Shown one piece after another: positions 8,085-17,623 of a stretch of 64,000 nucleotides of DNA; the stretch's first letter is position 1, and every line of letters starts with the position of its first letter. The position numbers and the translations under genes were made by a program. The notes under the pieces are model-generated. The model had not been told where the DNA came from and did no database searches. It saw nothing but the letters and a program-made list of their open reading frames with translations. The stretch lies in assembly GCF_029626145.1 (NCBI RefSeq), contig NZ_JARUBJ010000002.1:960501-1024500 (forward strand), written 5' to 3'. The stretch comes from Micromonospora sp. WMMD961. GTDB taxonomy: Bacteria; Actinomycetota; Actinomycetes; Mycobacteriales; Micromonosporaceae.

Positions 8085-11000
8085 CCAGCTAGGAGCTACA
8101 GGGTCGTGGACCCCGGTTCCGCTCGATTCTCGGCTGCACCGCGGCCCTGCGGCCATCACCTTCGCTCCCGTGCTCGGGAAACTCGAGTCGCTGCCGTTGG
8201 ACCAGCTCACCTGGGAGAACTTCGAACGGATCCAGTGGCGGGTCATGCGCGATGTCGAGGGTCTGCGTCACGCGCAGATCTACGGCGAGCGCGGCCAGAG
8301 TCAGTACGGGCTGGATGTTGTCGCGCTCGCGCCGGACGGGGTCGGCGTTGCACTGCAGAGCAAGCGCTACAAGCGGTTTGGCCCGGCAGAGCTCAAAGCC
8401 GCTGTGACGAAGTTCCGGTCGACGACCCGTCCGTTCCAAGTGAGTCGGCTCATCATCGGCGTGAGTCGAGAGGTCACGTCGACCAAAGTCGTCGAGGATC
8501 TCGCTAAGTTCCGGGCCGAATTTCACCCGATCACGTTGGACCTGTGGGACAGGCAGGAGCTGTCCCGACTCCTTCGCGGCGCACCGGAGATCGTCATCGA
8601 GTTCTTCGGCCTCCCGACAGCCGAGGCGTTCTGCCTGCCGTTCGAGCTGGAACCCGTGCGGGTGCCGACCGCCGACGCGGTAGCCATCCGGGAGGCTCTG
8701 GCCCGGACACCGGAGGAGACAACGGGTGCAGCCGCCCTGCTCCGGAAGGCACGCGCCGCGTCGGAAGAGCCCGAGCGCGCCTTGGCTCTGATCGAAGAAG
8801 CTCAGGGAAAACTGCGCGCAGCAGGATTTGCCAGCTACGCCGAGCAGCACGAAAACGAGCGTACTCGCCTTCTGGCGGGTCTCGGTCGCGTCGGCGAGGC
8901 GGCTCGGCGGATCCTGGATGACATCTGGACAGCCCTCGACCGAGGGCTGAGCACCACTGCGCAGATCGGCCAACGGCGACTGCGCGAACTCGCCCGCGAC
9001 GCGGCACCCGACGGTCCAGCGGTGGAGTTGGTGAAGGTCGCCGACGCGGCGATGGACCTGTATTTCGACCCGCTGGCGTCCTTGCCGGAAGCCCGTGTGC
9101 TGGTCGTCGGTGAGCACGCTGACCAGGTCCGACTCGCCGTCCTTGCCGGCGAGACCGCACTCGCGAACGACGACCATGCCTGGCTGACCCGCGAGCGGCA
9201 GAAGCTGGCCGCGCTGGCGGAAACGGAGACCAGTGACCGAGTGCTCCAGACGCGGCTGCGGCTGCTGGTCGCCGAGTCGAGCGGCGACTGGTCGAACCTT
9301 CTCGAGGACGCGCGGAAACTCCGCCTCGGACACGCCCTCGGCGGCCTGGTCACAGCGCGCTACGCGCGGCACTGTGCGCTACATCAAAGATTCGAGGAGG
9401 CAGAAGCCCTCTGGGACGAGGCAGCCGGTGACGCGTGCCTCGCCCAAAGCTGGACAGACGCGGCAACCTGGACATTCAGCCGCCGAGCCTTCCGCAGCCG
9501 CTGGAAGCCCTTCACAAGCGACAAACTGCTGCCGCTGCAAACGGCGCTACGCGAGATGGGGCCCACTCGCCCCATCATCGCGACTGCCGAGGGCGCCTAC
9601 GAGGACGCTCTGGAAGGGCTACGCGTTCACAAGCTGCGCTCCGCAGCGATCTCCGCCCAACGAGCACTGCGAGACGCTGTGGCGATCAGCGACTGGGTGG
9701 CAGAGGGCAAGGCCAGGCAAGTCCTGGCCGCCGCGCTGATCGAGGCGGACGAGCCGGTGGCCGCCGCGCGCCACCTCACCCGCGCAGGCGACGTCGAAGC
9801 CATCAAGAACCTAGGCAAGGCGTGCTCCAGCAGCTTCATCGACATCACCGCCGACCTGTCCGCCCCCAACTACTGGACCGTCGGTACCGCCTACCGGCTG
9901 ATCTCTCAGCAGGCAGACGTGATTCCCGACGGCATGGTAAGGGTGATAGCGGGTCACATCGTCGCCGAGATCGCAGGCGCTGAAGCACACGAGCTTGTCG
10001 ACCTCAGATCCTTCGCGACCTCTCGTTACCGCGGAGCCCTGAGCGCTCTCGCCGGCATCTCCGACCGCCTCACGTCTGAACATGCCGAGACGGTCTTGTC
10101 CCACTTCGAGCGGCAGCCGCAGGTAGAAGTCAATCACTATCGCCTCCACGATGAGGACGAAGCCACAGCGGTAGCGCGCATCGCAATCAACCAGCCGGCA
10201 CTCAGCCAGCGAGCCATACCGCACTTGGTGGCGTTGTTGGCCCGGTCGCAGTCATCTCGCAACCAGGCCGCGCGGGAAGCTATCGACCATTACATCGAGA
10301 TCGCGAAACCTCACCTCGCCGAGCTGGCCGCCGAAGATGACGGGTGGGCGCAGGAGACGATCGCCTATCACGATCCCGAAGCCAACCCGCCGGAAGTTGT
10401 CGAGCAGGCGTTGAGCCGCCTCACTACCCCACTCAGCCACCAGCCGGGCGTCTACAGCACGGGAACCACCGCCGTCGGCGACTCGCTGCTCGTTCGTGCG
10501 ATGCCCTCCACGCGCCTGGAGCCAGCCGTCGCGGAACTCCTCCGGCGAGCCGACGACCCCCACGTCGGCTCTAGCGACCGAGGGGAATACCTGATCGCCG
10601 CGTCCAATCTCGCTCACCATCTCGACGACAACGACCGCGACAAGCACTTCCCGGTCGCCCTGCGATGTGCCTCCGCGCCTACACCGTCTGAGCACGACGA
10701 ATTTGATCAGCGGTTCGACCATCGGCTCGGATTCCTACAGATCACCAACCCCGACCAGGATAGCCGTGACCGCGCGTTGTTCCTCGCGGCCTGCCTAGCC
10801 ACCGACGACGCTCAACGCGTTGCGGTCAGACGCCAGGCGTACGCACTTCTCAGAGCCGGCGAAAACTCGGACTACTGGCCGACGCGAGCCCTGCAACAAC
10901 TCGGTGACGCAATGAAGGACGACGTTGGATTCCTGGTCGCGCAGGGGTGGGCACTCAGGTCGCTCGCGGCAATCCTCTGGGCGCGGCACGGCAACCCGCC

Positions 11001-11169
11001 GCAAGCCGGGGCACGGCTCGCCGCCGATACTGACGTCCGCGTCCGACGAGCCCTTGCCAAGGCCCTCGCCAACGTCGAAGTCGCGGACTATCAGTCCTCC
11101 GCGCGTGACCGGCTCGCCCAAGACCCCTGCCACAGCGTCCGCTCCGCCCTGTGCAGCCGGACAAGATAG
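8065..11169 (+). CDS. PD-(D/E)XK nuclease-like domain fused to a long helical-repeat protein
   Basis: 1034 residues with start ATG 8065, chosen because GGAGG lies 11 nt upstream and the earlier ATG at 8017 is deep inside the E2 gene. Residues 45-190 carry a restriction-endonuclease fold: TWENFERIQWRVM (Glu54), SQYGLDVVA (Asp84) and VALQSKRYKRF (Gln98-x-Lys100), the variant QXK active site. From about 205 to the end the protein is alpha-helical in TPR/HEAT style, with Ala/Leu/Glu/Arg pairs and a C-terminal RLAADTDVRVRRALAKALANVEV repeat typical of HEAT. The 20-nt overlap with the E2 gene links it to CBASS. It may be an accessory nuclease/sensor or an independent defence protein. Confidence 0.75.
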   Translation: MPAQANSQLGATGSWTPVPLDSRLHRGPAAITFAPVLGKLESLPLDQLTWENFERIQWRVMRDVEGLRHAQIYGERGQSQYGLDVVALAPDGVGVALQSKRYKRFGPAELKAAVTKFRSTTRPFQVSRLIIGVSREVTSTKVVEDLAKFRAEFHPITLDLWDRQELSRLLRGAPEIVIEFFGLPTAEAFCLPFELEPVRVPTADAVAIREALARTPEETTGAAALLRKARAASEEPERALALIEEAQGKLRAAGFASYAEQHENERTRLLAGLGRVGEAARRILDDIWTALDRGLSTTAQIGQRRLRELARDAAPDGPAVELVKVADAAMDLYFDPLASLPEARVLVVGEHADQVRLAVLAGETALANDDHAWLTRERQKLAALAETETSDRVLQTRLRLLVAESSGDWSNLLEDARKLRLGHALGGLVTARYARHCALHQRFEEAEALWDEAAGDACLAQSWTDAATWTFSRRAFRSRWKPFTSDKLLPLQTALREMGPTRPIIATAEGAYEDALEGLRVHKLRSAAISAQRALRDAVAISDWVAEGKARQVLAAALIEADEPVAAARHLTRAGDVEAIKNLGKACSSSFIDITADLSAPNYWTVGTAYRLISQQADVIPDGMVRVIAGHIVAEIAGAEAHELVDLRSFATSRYRGALSALAGISDRLTSEHAETVLSHFERQPQVEVNHYRLHDEDEATAVARIAINQPALSQRAIPHLVALLARSQSSRNQAAREAIDHYIEIAKPHLAELAAEDDGWAQETIAYHDPEANPPEVVEQALSRLTTPLSHQPGVYSTGTTAVGDSLLVRAMPSTRLEPAVAELLRRADDPHVGSSDRGEYLIAASNLAHHLDDNDRDKHFPVALRCASAPTPSEHDEFDQRFDHRLGFLQITNPDQDSRDRALFLAACLATDDAQRVAVRRQAYALLRAGENSDYWPTRALQQLGDAMKDDVGFLVAQGWALRSLAAILWARHGNPPQAGARLAADTDVRVRRALAKALANVEVADYQSSARDRLAQDPCHSVRSALCSRTR

Positions 11170-11196
11170 TCCGAGTAGCGTGACCCCACGCTGCGA

Positions 11197-12497
11197 TTGA
11201 CTGCCGCTCTTCGGCCGGGATGCTCCGCCTTTCCGGGGTGCTCAACCTTGCGCCAAGGCATCAGAATGGACTGCGTGGCAGTTTCGCCCGGCACAGCAAG
11301 AGCGACCGGCCCCAACGGCAACTCGTCGGCACCTACGGTCCCGGGTAGGTCTGCCACGCCCGGTGGCCTATCTGGCCCTGCCTACGTCAGATATTCCCGC
11401 GACACCCTGACCGTGGACGGCGGGCCGGACGGCCGGTGGATCGCCGCAGACGAGTCTGGCTGGGATGGCGAGGCCCTTTTTCAGCCCACTGAGCCGTACA
11501 TGACCATCGGTTCGGTCGCCATCGACGACGGCGATGCCGACACGGTGCTGGCCCTGCTGCGCCGCGACGCCGGGATCGAGCAGGCCGCTGAGCTCAAGTT
11601 CGGCCACTTCGCCCGGGGCCGTAACCAGCGACGACTTGAGGTGCTCGCCGGAGCGCTAAGGCCCGGCGGCATGCTTGCTGGCAGGGTGAGCATCTTCATG
11701 ATCGACAAGCGGTTCTTTGTCACAGCCAAGATCATTGACTTGCTGCTTGAGGAGTATGCGCACGAGAACGGGGTGGACCTGCACGCGGACGACCAGGCTC
11801 GGCGGTACGCACAGAAGCTGATCGAAGAGGGCCCGCGGCGCTTGGGGCCACCATGTTCGACGAAGTGATCAGAATGTTCGTCCGCTTCGCCGGCATCCGC
11901 AACCGAGGACAGGCGTTGGTCGAGGTAGCAGAGTTGTTCCAGGTACTCGATGCTGCCGAACGCCGATCGCATCGCCGAGCGATCACGGACATCCTGGGCA
12001 TGCTGCTACGGTGCCGCGCTGAGGCTGATGAACTGCAGAAGACGATGCTCGAACCGGACTTCCTTCTGGCCATGGAACCGTTAATCCCGACGATGCCCGC
12101 CGTGCTCAACGAGTGGTCACGGCAAATCGGGCCGGCAAGCCTGCTCATGGACGCCCACAAGGTTCTGACCGACGACCGCATCGACATCTTGTGGAAGGCC
12201 ATGACGGCGGGTCACCCAGACTTCCGATACCTCTGGACTGGCGTCAGGCCACGAGGGCTGGCACGGGGTGACTCATCGAATCATCCGTCGATCCAACTCG
12301 CCGACCTCGTAGCAGGGGCGGGACGTGCCGTGGCGCACTTTCACGAGGGCTTGACCACCTCCACCGCCGAGGTCGGCGCCGCACTCGCAGCCAGCGTCGC
12401 CCCGCTCATCACACCGCACAGCCTGATCGCGCACGACGAGCCCATCCGCTTCTCCCGGCCAAAAGAGTGGAGGGGCCGCCCGCCTGCAGGCTCGTAG
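11197..12497 (+). pseudogene. DUF3800-like protein, frameshifted
   Basis: DUF3800 proteins are probable RNase H-fold nucleases, frequent in defence islands. The first frame (11197-11868) holds RWIAADESGWDGE and the AELKFGHFARG region; the second (11853-12497) holds MFDEVIRMF and the C-terminal acidic motif SIQLADLVAGA. Adding one base near 11834, in the CCGCGGCGC run, joins LIEEGPRALGATMFDEV into one protein. Read as two genes, neither half has the full set of acidic residues. The true N terminus may be GTG 11413, since residues before it look non-coding. A single-base deletion or sequencing error is the simplest explanation. Confidence 0.65.
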
Positions 12498-12678
12498 TTC
12501 GCAGGCACCCCGATCCTGTTCGGTGTGAACGCGGGTTCAACCTTGGCCCATTCGTTCGGGGGTCCGAAACCATGGGTCAGTTTCAGGCGGAGCCAGACGT
12601 TCGATTCGTTCTTCGGACCGGACTGCTCTATATGGCCGTGTCCAGCTCGATCGAGTACGCGGGGCCCCTTACTGTCGG

Positions 12679-14205
12679 GTGGTGCAGCGATGGGATTCGC
12701 TCAATGAGCGGCAGCTCGACCTGCTTCGCCGGATCCACGGCGGCGATGACCTCAGCGGCTCGGACGGCGTCGAGTACCGCCGGTCGGCGCGTGCGCTCCA
12801 GGACCGGAACCTGGTGACGGTGACACGCAAGGCAGGGGTGTGGAGGGCGTCCTCGACCGATGCCGGTCGCTACTACCTTGAGCATGGCCACCATCCCGAT
12901 CATCCCGACCATCGTGCTTCCCTCCCGCGGTCCGAAACACCGGCACCCGGCGGCATCGCCGGCGGCGCTTCGTCGGCGGACCTGCTGCGATCGGCTCGCG
13001 AACTGCTCGACCGCCTACAGCACGAGGGCGGCATGGTCCGTATCGAGAGTCCCGACAGTGAAACGCGGGCCCGGTACCGCCGGATCATTCACGCGTTCAA
13101 GCAGCAGGGACTTGTGCCATCGGGTCACCATCTGCGCCACACTGGCCGCGACGCCGGCGACATCGTCATCCGCTTATACACCGGCGCCGGTCTGGACGAG
13201 ACCGACTGGAACAGGATCCGGCTCAACACCCGACGTGTCACCACCGACCCGCATCTGGCGTTCAGCGCCCTCGAAGCCGATCCGACCAGCCTCGCCGTCA
13301 GCCCGGACCTACTGCCCCGGGCGTTGCTGCTGATCCGGCAGCTCGCCGGCGAGGCGGCCCGGCGTGGGCACCGGCTCGGGGTCAACACCAAGGCGAAACA
13401 CCCGCGGATGTTCCTCCAGGCCGGGCAGGTCCGACGCACGGTCACCCTGACCGAGGAACGCGACCAGGTCCTGCACGAACCCACCGCCGAGGAGCTGAAG
13501 GTGCTGCGCCTGCGGCCGTGGATGAAACCCGCGGAGTTTGACGTCGTCGACTCCGGCAGGCTCCGCTTGGAGATTGCCCGGGCCGGACACGACAACCGGG
13601 ACACCTGGACCGACACCGCACGCGTACGTCTGGAACAGCGCGTCGCGCAGATCATCCAAGGGTTCGAGGCTGGCGTCACCGCCGACGAACAGCAACGGCG
13701 GGCAGCCGAAGCCGCGCGGGAGAAGGCCGCGGCCGAGCACCGGCGGCGGCAGGAGGAAGCCGCGGCCGAGCGCAGACGGCAGGAGGAGGCCACCCTCGCC
13801 CAATGGCACGCCGCGATGGCCGACGCCCGCGTCCAGGCCGCGGACAACATCCGCGCGGAAACCTTCCGCCACGCCTACCAGGCGTGGACCACCGCAGCCG
13901 GCATCCGCGCGTTCTGCACCGCCCTTGAACAAGCGGCCGAGGGGCGGACCCGCGCCGGTGGGTACCTCGCCAGCTGGGTCGCGTGGGGCAGGGCCGCCGC
14001 CGACCCCATCCGCAATCCCCGCGTGCTAGCTGACATCGACTACAACCCCGAACCCGGACCCGACGACCTGCGCCCGCTCCTCAATGGCTGGAGCCCCCAC
14101 GGGGCACGCAAGGAGCACCGCCCTGATCACGACCGTCAGGCCCACGCCGGCATCCGCCGACAGGCCGAATCGTGGCACCACGGGCTGCTCGACCGCGGCG
14201 CCTGA
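12679..14205 (+). CDS. Hypothetical protein with central coiled coil
   Basis: 508 residues, soluble. The N-terminal 70 residues resemble a winged-helix reader (LNERQLDLLRRIHGG ... ARALQDRNLVTVTRKAG ... WRASSTDAGRYYLEHG). A middle region has mixed strands. From about residue 335 a strongly charged Arg/Glu/Ala coiled coil (RRAAEAAREKAAAEHRRRQ and on) runs for 60 residues. The C terminus is a WH-rich helical domain. The pattern is common in actinobacteria but I know no assigned function. The start is one of two adjacent GTG codons at 12679/12682. It lies alone between the broken DUF3800 gene and another hypothetical. Confidence 0.75.
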   Translation: MVQRWDSLNERQLDLLRRIHGGDDLSGSDGVEYRRSARALQDRNLVTVTRKAGVWRASSTDAGRYYLEHGHHPDHPDHRASLPRSETPAPGGIAGGASSADLLRSARELLDRLQHEGGMVRIESPDSETRARYRRIIHAFKQQGLVPSGHHLRHTGRDAGDIVIRLYTGAGLDETDWNRIRLNTRRVTTDPHLAFSALEADPTSLAVSPDLLPRALLLIRQLAGEAARRGHRLGVNTKAKHPRMFLQAGQVRRTVTLTEERDQVLHEPTAEELKVLRLRPWMKPAEFDVVDSGRLRLEIARAGHDNRDTWTDTARVRLEQRVAQIIQGFEAGVTADEQQRRAAEAAREKAAAEHRRRQEEAAAERRRQEEATLAQWHAAMADARVQAADNIRAETFRHAYQAWTTAAGIRAFCTALEQAAEGRTRAGGYLASWVAWGRAAADPIRNPRVLADIDYNPEPGPDDLRPLLNGWSPHGARKEHRPDHDRQAHAGIRRQAESWHHGLLDRGA

Positions 14206-14345
14206 CGTGCGTCCACCCCTCAACCGCCACCACACTCCGGCCGGATGCGCACGAGCATGCGCCGGGACCTGCCGCCATCGCGGCGCGAACCGCCGCCATG
14301 ACCCGGTACCACGCAACAAGCGACGCTCACCCGAAGGACGACTGG

Positions 14346-15275
14346 ATGAGAATCGACCCCTCCCGCTTCACCGTCGGCGACGAATGGGCGTACCGGCAGT
14401 CGGACCACGCACGGTCCGAACGCGTCCGCATCCTGGCCGTCGAGCCGAAGAAGAACAGAGCCCGCCTCGAGATCAGATTCCTCGACGACCCCGACGAACG
14501 CGTGGAGAAGGTCCCCGGATCGCGGCTGCGGGTGCCGTGGAGCGAGGTCGGGAGCTTCGATGCGCTGATGGCGAACTGGCAACGCATCGACGACCTGAGC
14601 CTCGATCACACAGAGGAAGCCTGCGTCGAGGAGATCTTCGGCCTCCTGATCAGCGAAGACGTAGCCGAACTGCTCTGGTCCCCGGTGTCATGCGCCACCG
14701 ACATCCACGACAGGGCCCGGCTGAGCGAGATCATCGACGGCCCGGTCGACGACATCCTCGCCTCGGCTGAATGGTTCGACCACGACGGCCGGACCATCCT
14801 GTCACCGGCCGGCACCCTCCACCTGGTCGAGGCCGCGTGCCATGCCCATCCGACCCAGGTCCTCGACCTCGTCATCGAGCAGGAAGCCCAGTCCCGCCGC
14901 AAATGCAAGTTCGGCGATGAGCACCGCGTCGGCCGCGACAGCCGGTCGACGACACCGGAATGGGAGTACGACTGGTACCGCCGCCACGACCGGCCCCGTC
15001 ACGAGCTACTACGCCAGTGGTGCGGCCACCGAGCAGTCACCCACCACGAACGGTTCCTCGCCGCCGAAGCCGAAACCCACCGCCTCGACATCCTGGTAAC
15101 CGACCTCCTCAAGGCCTTGGACAACCTCGGCGAACACGATCAGGCTGCCCGGTTCGCGGAGGAACACGAACGCGACCGCATCACACCCCACACGATCCGC
15201 CCCGTGGTCGAACGCCCCCTACACCCCTCCGAGATACCCGTACGCGAGATCAAGGTCAGGCACCGCTGGTGGTAA
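14346..15275 (+). CDS. Hypothetical actinobacterial protein
   Basis: 309 residues from ATG 14346 (MRIDPSRFTVGDEWAYRQS), preceded by GAAGGACG; the frame is open back to 14172 but those codons read like non-coding DNA. The first 65 residues look like a small beta-barrel (VRILAVEPKKNRARLEIRFLDDP, then VEKVPGSRLRVPW) of the kind that binds nucleic acid or protein. The rest is helical and rich in His, Glu and Trp, ending KVRHRWW. No membrane segment or catalytic motif recognised. It is 140 nt after the previous gene and probably co-transcribed with it. Confidence 0.7.
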   Translation: MRIDPSRFTVGDEWAYRQSDHARSERVRILAVEPKKNRARLEIRFLDDPDERVEKVPGSRLRVPWSEVGSFDALMANWQRIDDLSLDHTEEACVEEIFGLLISEDVAELLWSPVSCATDIHDRARLSEIIDGPVDDILASAEWFDHDGRTILSPAGTLHLVEAACHAHPTQVLDLVIEQEAQSRRKCKFGDEHRVGRDSRSTTPEWEYDWYRRHDRPRHELLRQWCGHRAVTHHERFLAAEAETHRLDILVTDLLKALDNLGEHDQAARFAEEHERDRITPHTIRPVVERPLHPSEIPVREIKVRHRWW

Positions 15276-15782
15276 AACCTCGCCGGACGACGCTGTCCTC
15301 GCTGCAACGCCGCCATAACCAGCCGTCGCGTGCCAGCGACTGCGGATCCGGCTGCAGAACTAGTCGTCGACGGCGGTCAGCGCGGCTACGACCAGCGTGA
15401 GCGCGGCGACCATCCCCTCCGGCGACGGCGACGGCGACGGCTGTTGCGGCTCGGCGCTGAGCGACCGCGGTGCCGCACCAGAGGGCCCCACTAGCTGCTG
15501 TCAGCCCGGGAGCGGGCTTGCCCGAGCAGTTCTCGTGTGTGAGCCAACTCCACGGTGACGCCGGCGAAGCCGGCGGCCACCGCCCGGGCGGTGATCTGCA
15601 CATTGGTCGTGTTCCAGCGGCACCCGTTTCTACGATGCCACAGTTCGCATGGACTCGCGGCAGGGTAGTGCGGTGTCACTCATCGACAGCATTGGTGCCG
15701 ACTAGCAGGCGATAGCGGCAGGCGTGGACCCGGCGCAGCAGGAGGCCGCAGCTGTCGACCATGCAATTGAACGCTGGAGCAC
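15276..15782. other. 507-bp gene-free gap
   Basis: Between the convergent hypothetical and the PIN/Mrr gene I see no frame with good codon use. It contains a GGCGACGGCGACGGCGAC microrepeat near 15420-15437 but no clear terminator stem. Confidence 0.4.
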
Positions 15783-17231
15783 TCACTCCTCCTCGGAGAG
15801 CGTTGAGATGGTAGCCCCTATTTCTAGCAACTCATGCAGCAGCTTCAGCAACCGCCGACCATCAATCAACTGTACATCCCACGCGCCGATAGCCTTCTTA
15901 GCCGTCTCTGAAAACTCGCCTGTGGTCACCACCATCCCAGACTCGGCCGCATGCTTTTGCATTGCCTTCACGAGTGCGTGAATACTCTCGCTTTCAATCG
16001 GCTCTGAGCCACGTTCGATCGCCACTAGAGTGATACCGCTGGCGAGATTCGAATGAGGATGCGCCGCTCGAACGCTATAGCCCGAAGTTGAGCTATCTAC
16101 GACCGGCTCGACGTCCTGATATCCCATCGCGATTAGAAGTGCCAGAACAAGCTGTTCAAACACAAATGGTGGCAGAGATTGCAAATCAGAGTCCAGCGGT
16201 TCGCTATCGGTAGCGCGCAAAACGCTCACCGTCTCGGCAATCCGTGTCATTGTCTCCGACCTACGAACTGAACGCACCGTCTCAACACTGACGCTGCCCG
16301 GGAACTTGGCAGCCGCCGTTCCAAGCAACCCAGAAAGGGTCAACAGACGCAATTGCGCGCCTGTGCACTCAAACATTTCCTGGCCAAGTTCGGGGCGAGG
16401 GCTTATCGGCTCCCCGTTTTTGTCGAAAATCCACCAATCGCTTTTGACGTCATTCGTCACCAAGGTAATTAGGTTATGCCGAGGCTCCTCGGAAGCTCGA
16501 TCGAGAACCTGCCTCCAGAAAACGTAATCGCCTGCAGCGCCATACGGAGACTTTTTCCCCGCATCCTTGTAGCCAGGAGGAATTTCGTTTGGGAAGCGGA
16601 AATCGATAGCTTCGCTAACGATTTTCGTCAGTTGTGGCTGCGAGTACGGCTTCCCTATCCTGCCTCGCGTGAGGAGGTCGAGCCGCTGAAGTATCGGATC
16701 TTCGTTCCCGATATCGCCGGGACCGATGTCATGTTCCTCCTGCAACGCCTTCAGCTCCGCCAAAGCCGAATCCATGAGACCGACAAGCCTGTCGTGAATG
16801 GACTTCTCGTCCAGTCCATGTTCTTGTGGGGCCCAATCTCTGCCTGCCATGTTGTACTGCCTAAATTCAACCAGGCGCTGAACTGACTTCTTCAGATTCG
16901 ACACAGCAACGGCACTGGCCTGCGCAAGCGTCAATCGCATATCCCGAAACTGAGCCATCTTGCCTTCGACCACCCCCCGCCTGTTCCGGTGGAACTCGGT
17001 CGCAGCTTGGTGCGGAACCCACAGGCGATCCTCGACATTCTTGAGAGTCGCAAACACCTGCTCTCTTGCTGCTCTGGTCACTCTGTACAGGTGAAGCAGA
17101 GCACTTGCATCTAAAACAACCAAGCCGCCAAAGGAAGGGCCCCCTACGTCCGGATTTGTCCAGGAGCGGAAGGCCTGATGAAGTCCTAGCTTGCCTGGAT
17201 CGGGGGTGCCGAGTGAGTCGCTCACGGGCAC
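15783..17231 (-). CDS. PIN-like nuclease fused to a degenerate Mrr-type domain
   Basis: 482 residues. The N-terminal 280 residues match PIN_8-type domains: VVLDASALLHLYRV (first Asp), WVPHQAATEFHRNR (Glu), AAGDYVFWRQ and LVTNDVKSDWW (Asp pair). The last 130 residues have the Mrr layout (PFVFEQLVLALLIAMGYQDVE ... VVTTGEFSETAKKAIG ... VQLIDGRRLLKLL). However, the usual catalytic Asp and (E/Q)XK are replaced, since the strand reads GITLVAIERGS. This suggests a binding rather than cutting role for that domain. Base composition is visibly lower in GC than its neighbours, a sign of transfer. The start is GTG 17231 or 17225. Confidence 0.75.
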   Translation of the reverse strand: MPVSDSLGTPDPGKLGLHQAFRSWTNPDVGGPSFGGLVVLDASALLHLYRVTRAAREQVFATLKNVEDRLWVPHQAATEFHRNRRGVVEGKMAQFRDMRLTLAQASAVAVSNLKKSVQRLVEFRQYNMAGRDWAPQEHGLDEKSIHDRLVGLMDSALAELKALQEEHDIGPGDIGNEDPILQRLDLLTRGRIGKPYSQPQLTKIVSEAIDFRFPNEIPPGYKDAGKKSPYGAAGDYVFWRQVLDRASEEPRHNLITLVTNDVKSDWWIFDKNGEPISPRPELGQEMFECTGAQLRLLTLSGLLGTAAAKFPGSVSVETVRSVRRSETMTRIAETVSVLRATDSEPLDSDLQSLPPFVFEQLVLALLIAMGYQDVEPVVDSSTSGYSVRAAHPHSNLASGITLVAIERGSEPIESESIHALVKAMQKHAAESGMVVTTGEFSETAKKAIGAWDVQLIDGRRLLKLLHELLEIGATISTLSEEE

Positions 17232-17623
17232 AAACTACGCTTCTCCAAGCTTGCCGTCGAGCCTGCGTCGATGCGTGTCGACCCGATGCGGCGCACTAGG
17301 TAGCCTCCTATTGAGGCCTCGCTTCTGCGAGCAGAAGTAGGGCGTCGGCCGACTATGGTTGGTCATGGTGACTTCGATATCGCATCAACTCTGACTATTG
17401 CAGTTTGAGCGCCTTCGGATACCGGCAGGTCGCCCAGCGCAGCGCTACCTGTGCCAACTGGCACGATAATGACCAGTCAACGCTGAGTTGCACGCAGACG
17501 GTCCCAGCAGCGGCGCAGGTTCAAATACTGCCGCACCGCCATGACTCAGATCAGAGGCGTCTGATCGGTTCGCCGCAAGCTTGAGGTGCGGAGAATTGGT
17601 CCGCCTATGGTGGCTCATCCGAG
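17232..17623. other. Gap with a 7-bp palindrome upstream of the PIN/Mrr gene
   Basis: 392 bp without a gene. CTTCTGC at 17322-17328 and GCAGAAG at 17331-17337 form a perfect stem with a 2-nt centre, about 90 bp upstream of the PIN/Mrr start, so it could be an operator or an attenuating hairpin. Local GC is lower than in the rest of the window. Confidence 0.35.

Noticed and set aside
8089..9372. 427-codon minus frame over the nuclease-repeat gene
   Set aside because: Shadow frame; amino acid composition is random and the plus-strand protein has clear motifs.
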